Source: Vreelandella neptunia
GTDB taxonomy: Bacteria; Pseudomonadota; Gammaproteobacteria; Pseudomonadales; Halomonadaceae
DNA: 64,000 nt
Direction: 5' to 3'
Assembly: GCF_022489065.1 (NCBI RefSeq)
Contig: NZ_JAKVTW010000001.1
Location: 248,001-312,000 of the forward strand
Every line of letters starts with the position of its first letter. Within the stretch, counting starts at the first letter, position 1. Shown piece by piece: positions 1 through 8,017 of this stretch. Both the position numbers and the translations under genes were made by a program. The notes below the pieces were generated by a model. It ran no database searches. It saw only the letters and a list, made by a program, of their open reading frames with translations, and was not told the origin of the DNA.

Positions 1-1188
1 CTCATTGGCCACCACCGCAAAGCCACGCCCTTGATCACCTGCCCGGGCGGCTTCAACTGACGCGTTCAGCGCCAAAATATTGGTTTGGAAGGCAATACCG
101 TCAATGGTATTGACGATGCTGCTCATTTGCGTGGCGCTTTCGTTAATCGTCGCCATCGTGCTCGTGACGGATGACATCGAGTCGCTGCCGCGCTGAGCGC
201 TGTCGGCCGCCCTAGTGGCCAGTGTGCGAGCATGGTCTGCGTGTTCAGCGTTTTGCTTAACGGTAGCAGTGAGCTGTTCCATACTGGAAGCGGTTTCGGC
301 CAGCGACGCTGCCTGCTCTTCGGTACGTGTCGAAAGCTCTTCGTTGACGCCTACAATTTGCTCGACACCACGATTAACCTGGTTGGCGCCGTGGTGAATA
401 TCGCCGATGGTAGTGGCCAGGGTTTCCCGCATACGGTTGATATCAAACAGCAGGCTCTGCTGGTCTTTCGCTGAAAGCTGCGTTACCTGAGTGAGGTCGC
501 CATCCGCGATATGACGCACTACGCTTGCGGCATAGCGGGGGTCGCCGCCTAAACGACGGGAAACATCGCGGATTACCCAGCCCATTAGCAGCGTTACCGG
601 TAGGCCAATGATCAGTAATATCCCGATTGAGTGAATCAAGCCGGCAATAAACGCTTCATTGATATCATCGACATAAACGCCCGTCGCTAGCGACCACTCC
701 CATTCAGGGAGGTGCGTGACGTAACTGGTTTTCGGCAACTGTTCATCGCCACCAGCGCGAGTAGAGTAGTAGTTAACGTGGCCCCCGCCCGCTTGGGAAA
801 CACGCAGCAACTCCGGATAAAGCGCCATACCACTGGCATCTAAGTAGTCGGTCATGTCAGTGCCGGGTACGCGGCTTGGGTGGGAAATAACCAGTAAGTC
901 GTCGTTGAAAGAGAAAATGTATTCGCCTGCTCCAAAGCTAACGCTAGACATATTGTCGATGGCGCGCTGTTGCGCTTCTTCAAGGCTGAGTTCACCGGTA
1001 GTAACCCTTTCTTGCAGGGCTTCAATTTGATTTTGGACGCTTTCGACCACGTACTGAATGCTGTCGCGGCGTTCGCTTACAATCGTTTGACGGTTTTCCA
1101 GCGCTAGCCATCCCACCAGCAGCAGCATAGCTACCCAGATGATGCCCAACGTGCCCCACAGCTTTTGTGTTGTTGTTAAACGAGTCAT
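1..1188 (-). CDS. Methyl-accepting chemotaxis protein with sCache_2-type sensor domain (3' end outside window)
   Basis: Inner-membrane chemoreceptor. The start codon is at 1188 on the minus strand and 396 codons are in the window; the C-terminus lies beyond base 1. Reading the reverse strand gives an N-terminal membrane segment (about residues 10-30), then a periplasmic single-Cache region with the typical GEYIFSF and HPSRVPG motifs. A second membrane segment (about 195-215), a HAMP region and the start of the signalling hairpin follow, including the very conserved [17 protein letters not shown] tip where CheA/CheW bind. sCache_2 receptors often bind small organic acids, but the ligand cannot be read here. 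It is divergent from the YeeE/YedE genes. The family assignment is secure; ligand and C-terminal features are unknown. Confidence 0.93.
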   Translation of the reverse strand, partial: MTRLTTTQKLWGTLGIIWVAMLLLVGWLALENRQTIVSERRDSIQYVVESVQNQIEALQERVTTGELSLEEAQQRAIDNMSSVSFGAGEYIFSFNDDLLVISHPSRVPGTDMTDYLDASGMALYPELLRVSQAGGGHVNYYSTRAGGDEQLPKTSYVTHLPEWEWSLATGVYVDDINEAFIAGLIHSIGILLIIGLPVTLLMGWVIRDVSRRLGGDPRYAASVVRHIADGDLTQVTQLSAKDQQSLLFDINRMRETLATTIGDIHHGANQVNRGVEQIVGVNEELSTRTEEQAASLAETASSMEQLTATVKQNAEHADHARTLATRAADSAQRGSDSMSSVTSTMATINESATQMSSIVNTIDGIAFQTNILALNASVEAARAGDQGRGFAVVANE

Positions 1189-1299
1189 GTTTTTCCTATT
1201 TTTTATAATTGAGTAACTAATTCACTATCGGCCTAAACCGCATTGACATTAGCAAAGCCTGCAAGAGATCTAACGGCTGAATAGTGGTCGCTCTTATTA

Positions 1300-1345
1300 T
1301 TCTTTTGTATTATATGTATATAACTTTGTTTGTACTATGATGATG
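1300..1345. promoter_or_regulatory. AT-rich imperfect palindrome between divergent chemoreceptor and YeeE/YedE genes
   Basis: The 190-base divergent gap (1189-1378) contains a very AT-rich stretch centred near 1316. GTATTATATGTATATAAC there matches its reverse complement at 12 of 18 positions. ArsR-type sulfide/persulfide sensors (BigR, SqrR, YgaV) bind AT-rich palindromes ahead of YeeE/YedE sulfur genes, so an operator is plausible. No such regulator is encoded in the window. Function is inferred only. Confidence 0.25.
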
Positions 1346-1378
1346 CTATTGGCAGGTAACCATTAGTGAGGCGACATC

Positions 1379-1846
1379 GTGGATTGGACAGCAGGCTTGC
1401 AAGGCCTAGTGGGAGGTGTGCTGATTGGGCTATCTGCCGTGTGGCTAATGGCAACGCTAGGGCGTATAGCCGGTATTAGCGGCATTGTTGGCAACTTAAT
1501 TACCCAGCGCCCCAAAGGCGATAGCGCTTGGCGCGGGGCATTTATTATCGGACTCGTCAGCGGGCCGTTATTGATCATGGCATTGGGAGGCGGCTTGGGA
1601 AACGTGGTCGGTCACCCGGGTGAGGTGATTGGCTCACCTGCAGGGGGTGTTGGGTTAATGCTGGTGGCTGGGTTGTTAGTGGGCGTAGGCACGGGGCTGG
1701 GTAGTGGCTGTACCAGCGGTCATGGCGTATGTGGTCTGGCGCGCTTGGCGCCACGCTCGATGGCAGCCACCGGTATGTTTTTGCTGACGGCGCTAATGAC
1801 CGTTTACATCTCGCGCCACTTGCTAGGCCTAGGCGGTGGAGTATGA
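1379..1846 (+). CDS. YeeE/YedE family membrane protein, first half (PmpA-like)
   Basis: A 155-residue integral membrane protein of the YeeE/YedE (sulfur transport) family. The start is GTG at 1379. It has about four hydrophobic helices and the family signature GLGSGCTSGHGVCGLARL near residues 108-125, with two cysteines of the kind that relay thiosulfate in TsuA/YeeE. It is a half-length protein, and the second half is encoded by the next gene, which overlaps by four bases (ATGA). Such split pairs are common in gammaproteobacteria. The nearby thiosulfate dehydrogenase genes suggest import or export of thiosulfate or a related sulfur species; the exact substrate is an inference. Confidence 0.85.
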   Translation: MDWTAGLQGLVGGVLIGLSAVWLMATLGRIAGISGIVGNLITQRPKGDSAWRGAFIIGLVSGPLLIMALGGGLGNVVGHPGEVIGSPAGGVGLMLVAGLLVGVGTGLGSGCTSGHGVCGLARLAPRSMAATGMFLLTALMTVYISRHLLGLGGGV

Positions 1847-2277
1847 GTCAGTCAAACAAGAGCAATTGGATGAAAACAGCGGCAGGCTATGCGGCGGGAC
1901 TACTTTTCGGCCTTGGTTTGGCTGTTTCAGGCATGACCGACCCCGCACGAGTAGTGGGGTTTCTAGACGTTGCGGGTGCCTGGGATCCTACCCTTATGTT
2001 TGTGTTGGGCGCTGCTGTCGTCACCACCTTTATCGGCTATCGGCTGGTGTTCAAACGTCCGGCACCCCTATTGGGTGGCGTCTTTCAGCTGCCGACTAAG
2101 CGGGAGCTGGATGGCAAGTTGCTGGGAGGGGCGGCGCTGTTTGGCATTGGCTGGGGGCTTTCCGGTTACTGTCCAGGGCCTGCGATTGCCTCTATCGGTG
2201 GTTTATCGCTACCGCTAGCCGCCATGCTGGTGGCGATGGTGCTGGGGTGGTTTGCCGCTAAGCGGCTTGCTCCGTAA
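1843..2277 (+). CDS. YeeE/YedE family membrane protein, second half (PmpB-like)
   Basis: A 144-residue membrane protein that partners the preceding gene. The ATG at 1843 overlaps the upstream stop codon (ATGA), indicating translational coupling. It carries the second half-signature GIGWGLSGYCPGPAIASIGG near residues 105-124, with a conserved cysteine in GYCPGP, and about four membrane helices. Together the two halves should form the full YeeE/YedE fold. A clear terminator follows directly, so this is the last gene of a two-gene unit. Confidence 0.85.
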   Translation: MSQSNKSNWMKTAAGYAAGLLFGLGLAVSGMTDPARVVGFLDVAGAWDPTLMFVLGAAVVTTFIGYRLVFKRPAPLLGGVFQLPTKRELDGKLLGGAALFGIGWGLSGYCPGPAIASIGGLSLPLAAMLVAMVLGWFAAKRLAP

Positions 2278-2304
2278 GCCCATCTTGAAATGGCCGTTAC
2301 TGCT

Positions 2305-2336
2305 AACGCCCTTGCCGTCACGGCAGGGGCGTTTTT
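2305..2336 (+). terminator. Rho-independent terminator after the YeeE/YedE pair
   Basis: AACGCCCTTGCCGT pairs with CGGCAGGGGCGTT across a very short loop and is followed by a run of five T. It separates the transporter pair from the two-component genes. Confidence 0.8.
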
Positions 2337-2400
2337 GGTTGCCTTAACGCTGGGTTAATGCGCGGCAGCCATACTGATAGGTAATAAAAAGGAAACCGCT

Positions 2401-3132
2401 ATGCACGTCTTGCTGATTGAAGATGACCCGCTTGTAGCCTCGGGGATTCGCGCTGGATTAATGAGCTTTGACTTTGTCGTGGACCATGTCTCCACGCTAA
2501 GCGCGGCGCGCCAAGCGCTGAAAATAGTGACGAGTGATGTCATTGTGCTTGATCGGGGCTTACCCGACGGGGATGGCTTGCAGCTGTTGGCGGAGTGGCG
2601 CGAACAGGGGATTAATGTGCCCGTGCTGATATTGACGGCAAGAGACGCGGTGCGTGATCGCGTGGATGGGCTGCAGGGCGGGGCTGACGACTATTTGGTA
2701 AAACCCTTCGATTTAGATGAATTGGTAGCACGTTTGCACGCCTTGTTACGCCGAGCCGCAGGCCGCAGCAGTGGCATGATTTCCCATGGAGCACTCGCGT
2801 TAGACCCCACGGCGCGGGAGGTGTATGTGGACGGGCAACTGGTCATGTTGTCGCGCCGAGAGCTAGTGTTGCTTGAAACCTTTCTGCAATCACCGCGTAG
2901 CGTACTGTCTAACGACCAGCTCAAAGATAGCCTTTATGGCATGAACGATGACGTCGAGAGCAATGCACTGAATGTGCATATCCACCACCTGCGTCGCAAG
3001 CTGGGAAGCGTTGTGATTGAAACAGTTCGCGGCCTTGGTTATCGACTGGGCAAGCCAGAGGCGGTTCATTTAGCAGGCGCGCCTTATAAGGGGCAGAGAC
3101 ATACGGAACAGCCGTATAAGGACCTGCTATGA
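2401..3132 (+). CDS. OmpR/PhoB-family response regulator (QseB/PmrA-like)
   Basis: DNA-binding response regulator of 243 residues. The receiver domain spans about residues 1-120, with acidic residues E7, D8 and D9, phospho-acceptor D51 in VLDRGLPDGDG, the TAR switch threonine and the KPF lysine. The C-terminal winged helix (about 125-220) contains the LSRREL and RGLGYRL signatures. The tail after residue 222 extends beyond most homologues and looks unstructured. It overlaps the histidine kinase gene by four bases. The pair lies between sulfur transporter genes and thiosulfate dehydrogenase genes, so a role in sulfur-compound or redox response is possible. QseB/PmrA-like is a family resemblance, not a proven orthology. 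Confidence 0.93.
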   Translation: MHVLLIEDDPLVASGIRAGLMSFDFVVDHVSTLSAARQALKIVTSDVIVLDRGLPDGDGLQLLAEWREQGINVPVLILTARDAVRDRVDGLQGGADDYLVKPFDLDELVARLHALLRRAAGRSSGMISHGALALDPTAREVYVDGQLVMLSRRELVLLETFLQSPRSVLSNDQLKDSLYGMNDDVESNALNVHIHHLRRKLGSVVIETVRGLGYRLGKPEAVHLAGAPYKGQRHTEQPYKDLL

Positions 3133-4448
3133 GTTTGCGCGCCCGCTTACTGCTTACCCTGGGATTAACCCTGGCGCTGCTATGGAGCGTGGCGGCGGCA
3201 TGGCTGATGCGCGACCTGGAAGAGAAGTTTGTCGAAACCTTGGATCAGCGCTTGGCGCAGTCAGCACGGATGGTGGCGGGGTTGGTTCTGCAGTTGCCTT
3301 TAGACGTATGGGCGGACGCTGAACATCCGGTGCTCTCCATTCCTTCCATTGAAGGGTTGGCTTGTCAGGTGCATTCGCCTCAAGGGGAAATCATGGCGCG
3401 CACGCATGCCGATATGGACGCTGTGCTGGCGCCGGGAGAAAGCGGTCACGCTTATCGTCAGGCTGGGGATGTCACTTGGCGGGTGTTCACCTACGAGCGC
3501 AATGGCATTGTGATTACCACCGCCGACCGGATGGATGAGCGCGATATGCTCCTCAGTGGCGTTATACGGGTAGCCGTTGTGCCTTTTATGGTGGCGCTCG
3601 TAGGCAGTATGGTCGCACTCTGGCTGGGTATCTGGCGCGGTTTAGCACCGCTAACACGGCTGCGAGCCTCCCTCGCGCAACGCCATCCTGATGCGTTAGC
3701 CCCTGTCGCCACCTACGGCCTGCCAAAAGAGATTCGTCCGCTCATTGAAACTCTTAATGCTCTTCTGGCGCGCGTACAGCAAACCATTCTGCGTGAGCAG
3801 CGTTTTACCAACGATGCCGCCCACGAACTGCGCACGCCACTGACCGCGATTAAAACCCACCTTCAAGTCGCTCGCCGGGTTGAAGGGCAGGCCGCAATAG
3901 CATCGCTGAGCCATGCCGAAGAGGGCGTGGTGCGATTGAGCTCAACCCTTGACCAACTGCTCACGCTGGCTCGCGTCGAGGGCCGTATTCGCTTTGATGA
4001 TGGTGAGGCAAGCCGTGTTGCCGATGTCGCCGAGTGTGCCCTTGCCGATAGCCATCACACTAGGCCAGAGCGCTTTGTGTTGCCTTCGCAATGGCCTGAA
4101 ACAGCTCTTGCCATGCCTCGGGAGTTAGCCATTACCGCCCTGCGCAATTTGCTCGATAACGCCCTTCGCCATGGGCCGGTAGAAACCCCGATCATCTTTG
4201 ATGCGCAGTGGGAGCCAGGGGATCGCTTTCTTATCTTCAGCATCAGCGACCAGGGGCCTGGTGTCGATGACGCAACGCTTAAGCAGTTAACCCAACGTTT
4301 CTGGCGGGCCAGCAAGCAGCAGGGTAGCGGGCTGGGATTGGCCATTGTGGCAGCGATCACGGAACGCTTCGGTGGAGAGGTCACTTTCGCCAGTCCTGCT
4401 GGGGGTGGCTTTACCGCCCGGCTAATCGTGCCTGTGGCGCATACCTAA
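3129..4448 (+). CDS. Sensor histidine kinase (QseC/PmrB-like)
   Basis: Inner-membrane sensor kinase of 439 residues, translationally coupled to the response regulator. The first membrane segment is residues 5-27, a periplasmic sensor region of about 115 residues follows, and the second membrane segment is near 145-168. A short linker leads to the HisKA domain with H232 in the DAAHELRTPL motif. The ATPase domain shows the N box (NLLDNALRHGP, about 338), a G1 box (DQGPGVDD) and a G2 box (GSGLGLAIV). The periplasmic domain resembles that of QseC-type kinases, and its signal is unknown. The adjacent tsd genes begin 27 bases downstream, close enough for cotranscription. Confidence 0.92.
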   Translation: MSLRARLLLTLGLTLALLWSVAAAWLMRDLEEKFVETLDQRLAQSARMVAGLVLQLPLDVWADAEHPVLSIPSIEGLACQVHSPQGEIMARTHADMDAVLAPGESGHAYRQAGDVTWRVFTYERNGIVITTADRMDERDMLLSGVIRVAVVPFMVALVGSMVALWLGIWRGLAPLTRLRASLAQRHPDALAPVATYGLPKEIRPLIETLNALLARVQQTILREQRFTNDAAHELRTPLTAIKTHLQVARRVEGQAAIASLSHAEEGVVRLSSTLDQLLTLARVEGRIRFDDGEASRVADVAECALADSHHTRPERFVLPSQWPETALAMPRELAITALRNLLDNALRHGPVETPIIFDAQWEPGDRFLIFSISDQGPGVDDATLKQLTQRFWRASKQQGSGLGLAIVAAITERFGGEVTFASPAGGGFTARLIVPVAHT

Positions 4449-4475
4449 AAATGATAACGCAAGGGAGAAACCGAC

Positions 4476-5141
4476 ATGAATAAAAAATACGTACATAGGT
4501 TTGGCCTGGCGGTGGGCGTCAGCCTAGCCGCTGCAGGCGCACTGGCACAGGAAGGGGATGCCGAACGAGGCCAAGCTGCTGCCGCCACCTGTAGTGCCTG
4601 CCATCAAGCCGATGGTAGCGGTATGAATGTACCGAACGGGGAGTCTTGGCCCCGTTTAGCGGGGCTTGATGCCGAGTATATTGTTAAGCAGCTACACGAT
4701 TTCAAAGAGGGGCGGCGTGAAAACGCGACCATGGTGACGTTTGCCAATATGCTCGACGACCAGCAAATCCTGGATGTGGCCGAGTATTTTGACCAAATGG
4801 CGGTCACGCCGGGACAAGGGGGTGATGAAGCCGACGAAGCGCTGCTGGCCCGTGGTCAGCAGCTTGCCGAACGTGGCGATTGGAACGCCTACATTGTTTC
4901 CTGCCAAAGCTGCCATGGGCCTGGTGGCAATGGCGTTGGTAGTACCTTTCCAGGCGTTGCCAGCCAGCATGCTGGCTATATCAGCACTCAGTTAATGGCA
5001 TGGAAAAATGGTACGCGCAGTAACGACCCTCAGAATCTGATGGGCGCCATTGCCAAACGCATGAGCGACAACGATATCCAGGCCGTGTCTGCTTGGTACG
5101 CCACCCAGTCCGGTTCTACACAACAGGAGACAGCGCAATGA
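4476..5141 (+). CDS. tsdB: Diheme cytochrome c4-type protein, TsdB-like
   Basis: Periplasmic c-type cytochrome of 221 residues with a signal peptide (about 1-25, cleaving after ALA) and two heme-binding motifs: C39-S-A-C42-H43 and C143-Q-S-C146-H147. The two domains are homologous, as in cytochrome c4. It overlaps the next gene by four bases. In several bacteria a diheme TsdB precedes tsdA and accepts electrons from it, passing them towards terminal oxidases. The symbol rests on this arrangement and the c4-like fold; a generic cytochrome c4 cannot be excluded. The start ATG has a clear GGGAG ribosome-binding site. Confidence 0.8.
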   Translation: MNKKYVHRFGLAVGVSLAAAGALAQEGDAERGQAAAATCSACHQADGSGMNVPNGESWPRLAGLDAEYIVKQLHDFKEGRRENATMVTFANMLDDQQILDVAEYFDQMAVTPGQGGDEADEALLARGQQLAERGDWNAYIVSCQSCHGPGGNGVGSTFPGVASQHAGYISTQLMAWKNGTRSNDPQNLMGAIAKRMSDNDIQAVSAWYATQSGSTQQETAQ

Positions 5142-6151
5142 CCACCTGTCGTCGCCCCCTCATCATAGCGCTGAGCGGCTGCTCGCTTGCCTTCGGTGCC
5201 GGTGTCAGCGTTTATGCCACCAATGCGTTTGCCCAACCCGAAGAGCGGCCTGACGCTGCACTGAATATGCTGGTGCATGAGCCTCCTACGATGGAAGACC
5301 TTGAAAACTCCGATCTTCACCCGGAGCTGAAGAAGGTTATCCGTTATGGGCACGATCTATTCACCAATACCCAGCAGTTACGCGGTGAGAACGTGTTCAA
5401 CGATATGAATTGCTCAAGCTGCCATTTGGGTGAAGGGCGGGTGCCGTTCAGCGCGCCGGTGTGGGCTGCGGCAATCACGCTGCCGGATTTTCGCGGTAAG
5501 AACCAACACGTGAATAACCTCGAAGAGCGTATTGCCGGGTGCTTTGCTTACTCTATGAACGGCGTACCACCTGAGTATGGAAGCGATGAAATGCTGGCGC
5601 TGAGCGCTTACCATCAGTGGCTGGCCACCGGTGCACCGATGTATCCCGATAAACCTATTTATGGACGTGGTTTTCCTGCCCCGGATGAGCCTGCAGAAGA
5701 GCCTGACTACGCTAGAGGCGAAGCGGCCTATCAGGACAACTGTTCGATATGCCATCAGGAAGATGGCTCAGGCCACTACGAAAACGACGAATACGTGTTT
5801 CCTGCACCCTGGGGTGACGGCTCTAATAATTGGGGAGCGGGAATCGCACGGCTGGATACCATGGCGGGCTTCATTTACCAAAACATGCCGCTTGGCCAGC
5901 CGCGTTCACTGAGTGAACAAGACGCCTGGGATATTGCTTACTACGTAAGCAGCCAGGAGCGCCCCCAAGACCCTCGCTACACCGGTGACGTCGCTGAGAC
6001 TGCCGAACGGTTCCATGGCCGCTCACTATATGGCCAAACCCGAGAACAAGACGGCCATGTGCTCGGTGACCACGATAACTTTGGGGATAAAGGCGATATC
6101 AAACCCTGGAATGTCGGCATGCCGCGGTTTGAAAACCTGTCCGAAGAGTAA
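5138..6151 (+). CDS. tsdA: Thiosulfate dehydrogenase, TsdA-type diheme cytochrome c
   Basis: Periplasmic enzyme expected to couple two thiosulfates to tetrathionate (or the reverse). The protein is 337 residues from the ATG at 5138, which overlaps the tsdB stop codon; an in-frame start 45 bases upstream lies inside tsdB and is unlikely. It has a signal peptide (about 1-32) and heme motifs C92-S-S-C95-H96 and C202-S-I-C205-H206. C135 in ERIAGCFAYSMNG matches the family's RxxxCF-x-RSMNG motif, whose cysteine is the unusual axial ligand of the active-site heme. M250 in FIYQNMP is a candidate ligand of the second heme. A convergent DsbG-like gene follows. Confidence 0.87.
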   Translation: MTTCRRPLIIALSGCSLAFGAGVSVYATNAFAQPEERPDAALNMLVHEPPTMEDLENSDLHPELKKVIRYGHDLFTNTQQLRGENVFNDMNCSSCHLGEGRVPFSAPVWAAAITLPDFRGKNQHVNNLEERIAGCFAYSMNGVPPEYGSDEMLALSAYHQWLATGAPMYPDKPIYGRGFPAPDEPAEEPDYARGEAAYQDNCSICHQEDGSGHYENDEYVFPAPWGDGSNNWGAGIARLDTMAGFIYQNMPLGQPRSLSEQDAWDIAYYVSSQERPQDPRYTGDVAETAERFHGRSLYGQTREQDGHVLGDHDNFGDKGDIKPWNVGMPRFENLSEE

Positions 6152-6173
6152 GCAGTTAACGGACGGTATAGGA

Positions 6174-6200
6174 TGGGAGGTCGTTTTTTGCGACCTCCCA
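6174..6200. terminator. Hairpin between convergent tsdA and the dsbG-like gene
   Basis: TGGGAGGTCG and CGACCTCCCA form a perfect ten-base stem around a T-rich loop in the 55-base convergent gap. The T run is in the loop rather than after the stem, so terminator strength is uncertain. It probably ends transcripts from both sides. Confidence 0.5.
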
Positions 6201-6206
6201 CATCAC

Positions 6207-6986
6207 CTACGGTGCTTCGCTGCCCATCATGTCAATCAGTCGCTCATCGCTGGGTAGCCCCTGGATACGATCGATGCGGATGTTGCCGTTCTCTGCTTCC
6301 CGCTGAAAGGCACTGGTGGGAGTGGCATACAGTCCTAACTCTTCGAACAGCTGGTTATTTGCGTACACCTGCTCTTCAATGTCGCGGGGTTGTGCACTGG
6401 CTTCGACTTCTTCACCACGGTTATGTCCATGCAGGGTGGCAGCGGGATCGTCGGCACCAAGGATAGTGGCCGCTTTGCCAGGACTATCGGGGGCTAAAAT
6501 ACCCACCATAATATGTCGCAGTTGTACTTCACCGGCATCCACCCAGGGGCGAACGTCTTGCCACAGCTGGCGGCAATAAGGACAGTTGGCATCAGTAAAG
6601 GTGTAGATCACTCGGGGGGCATCAGCATCGCCATCTTGGATCCAGTGGCTTTCACTTAGTAGCTGCCAGGTTTGTGCCTCGAGTGGTGCCCTGACATGCT
6701 CATCCAGCTGGGCTTCAGTAAGGTCGTTCCCCTCGCTATCCATCAGTGTTCCCACAACGGCGTGCTCACCATCAGGCGTCAGGTAAATCGCCATGTCCTG
6801 GCCTTGTACGCTGGCGCCATAGCCACGCAAACCGCCGGGGGCGTCAAACTGCCCATGAATCTCCAAGCCTTGGTCGGCAAGGGCCTGAACGGGGGCGGGT
6901 AGGTCATCGGCATGGCTTGTAGAGATTACCCCTAGCCCCGCCAGTAGAACAAAACTACTCATAATAGTGTTTTGGTTTAAGCGCAT
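6207..6986 (-). CDS. DsbG/DsbC-like thiol:disulfide interchange protein
   Basis: Periplasmic disulfide isomerase or reductase of 259 residues with a signal peptide (about 1-26). The N-terminal region (about 28-110) matches the dimerisation domain of DsbC/DsbG. The thioredoxin-like domain has the active site C135-P-Y-C138 and the cis-proline loop ATPTSAF. CPYC is typical of DsbG. The ATG at 6986 is preceded by AGGA at good distance. It lies 68 bases downstream of the TlpA-like gene, and both point left, so they probably form one unit. Proximity to tsdBA suggests it may help keep cysteine or heme-motif thiols in the right state, but this is inference. Confidence 0.85.
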   Translation of the reverse strand: MRLNQNTIMSSFVLLAGLGVISTSHADDLPAPVQALADQGLEIHGQFDAPGGLRGYGASVQGQDMAIYLTPDGEHAVVGTLMDSEGNDLTEAQLDEHVRAPLEAQTWQLLSESHWIQDGDADAPRVIYTFTDANCPYCRQLWQDVRPWVDAGEVQLRHIMVGILAPDSPGKAATILGADDPAATLHGHNRGEEVEASAQPRDIEEQVYANNQLFEELGLYATPTSAFQREAENGNIRIDRIQGLPSDERLIDMMGSEAP

Positions 6987-7054
6987 TACAACGTCCTGTT
7001 TTAGTGATATGGCGTTTAAAAGACGGAAATCGGTGGTTGGTAAAAAAGAGTGAG

Positions 7055-7924
7055 TCAGCGCAAACGCTCTAGCCCGCGCTGTAGGGTGGCGCTGGAAAGC
7101 TCGCCAAAGTGGGTATTCACCAGCTGACCCGCGGCATTGTAATAGAGCGTGGTTGGCATCGCGTGGGCACCGGTGGCTTGACCAACCGCATTACGAGGGT
7201 CGAGCCATACATTGTCTAGCGTGAAGCCATGCTCGTTCATGAAGGCTTCAATCTGTGTCGACGACTCACCCTGGTTAACGAACACAAAGGTGATCCCGGT
7301 TTCATTCTGCTGCGCCTGTTCAAAGACCGGCATCTCACGAATACATGGTGGGCACCAGCTGGCCCAAAGATTGACCACCATGGGTTGTTGGCTAGCGTGT
7401 GAGAGTTGAGGAAGAGTGATGGGCTCGCCTGCACGGGTGGTCAGTGCCGTATCCGGAAGGGGGCGAGACTGATGCTCCATGAGCGTTGCGCTGCCCGCGG
7501 TTAACCCCCAAACCAATCCGCCCACCAAAAGCGCGCCACTGAGCGGGGCTCGCTGGCGGGGCGAACGCCACAAAGCCCAGCCAGCGTAGGCTAGGCCAAC
7601 GACAATGCCACCGACAATATCAAAGCCCCCGTCGCGGATATCCAAGCGGGAAAGCAGGCCGTCATACTCGACCCAGTAACGCACCACGAAGACCAGACGC
7701 GCGCCAATAAAAGCGACAAAGAGCAGTGTAAATAGCGTATCGCTGACGGGAACGCGGTGGCGTCTTCCCAGTAGCGCCCCGGCAAGCAACGCTAATAAAA
7801 AAGCCAGGCCAATCAATAGCTGATGAATACTAAAACCCATCGGCCCGAGGGCAACACTCTGTTGCAGCATAAGCAAACATAATCCCTGAAATAATGATGT
7901 ACTGGGATTATCGCAGCACGACAT
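7055..7924 (-). CDS. Membrane-anchored TlpA-like thioredoxin with an Lgt-like N-terminal membrane domain
   Basis: A 289-residue fusion. The N-terminal half (about residues 28-150) has four or five hydrophobic helices resembling the core of prolipoprotein diacylglyceryl transferase (DGGFDIVGGIVVGL), but lacks the HGG histidine of that enzyme. The C-terminal half is a periplasmic thioredoxin fold with active site WCPPC and a cis-proline motif (AMPTT), as in TlpA/ResA/DsbE. It is likely the reductant of the DsbG-like partner downstream. The start is uncertain: ATG codons at 7924, 7870 and 7840 are in frame and none has a strong ribosome-binding site. Confidence 0.75.
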   Translation of the reverse strand: MSCCDNPSTSLFQGLCLLMLQQSVALGPMGFSIHQLLIGLAFLLALLAGALLGRRHRVPVSDTLFTLLFVAFIGARLVFVVRYWVEYDGLLSRLDIRDGGFDIVGGIVVGLAYAGWALWRSPRQRAPLSGALLVGGLVWGLTAGSATLMEHQSRPLPDTALTTRAGEPITLPQLSHASQQPMVVNLWASWCPPCIREMPVFEQAQQNETGITFVFVNQGESSTQIEAFMNEHGFTLDNVWLDPRNAVGQATGAHAMPTTLYYNAAGQLVNTHFGELSSATLQRGLERLR

Positions 7925-8017
7925 TATTTAAGGATTATGCACGACCTGCCTGGGGCGTTTTGTCGCAACGTAAGTGGCTGCCAAAGGCGGTTATTGCAAA
8001 TGATGCTGTCGATTGTA

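Noticed and set aside
215..474. Two overlapping plus-strand reading frames (60 and 80 codons)
   Set aside because: They lie opposite the conserved signalling domain of the chemoreceptor on the minus strand and have no family features.
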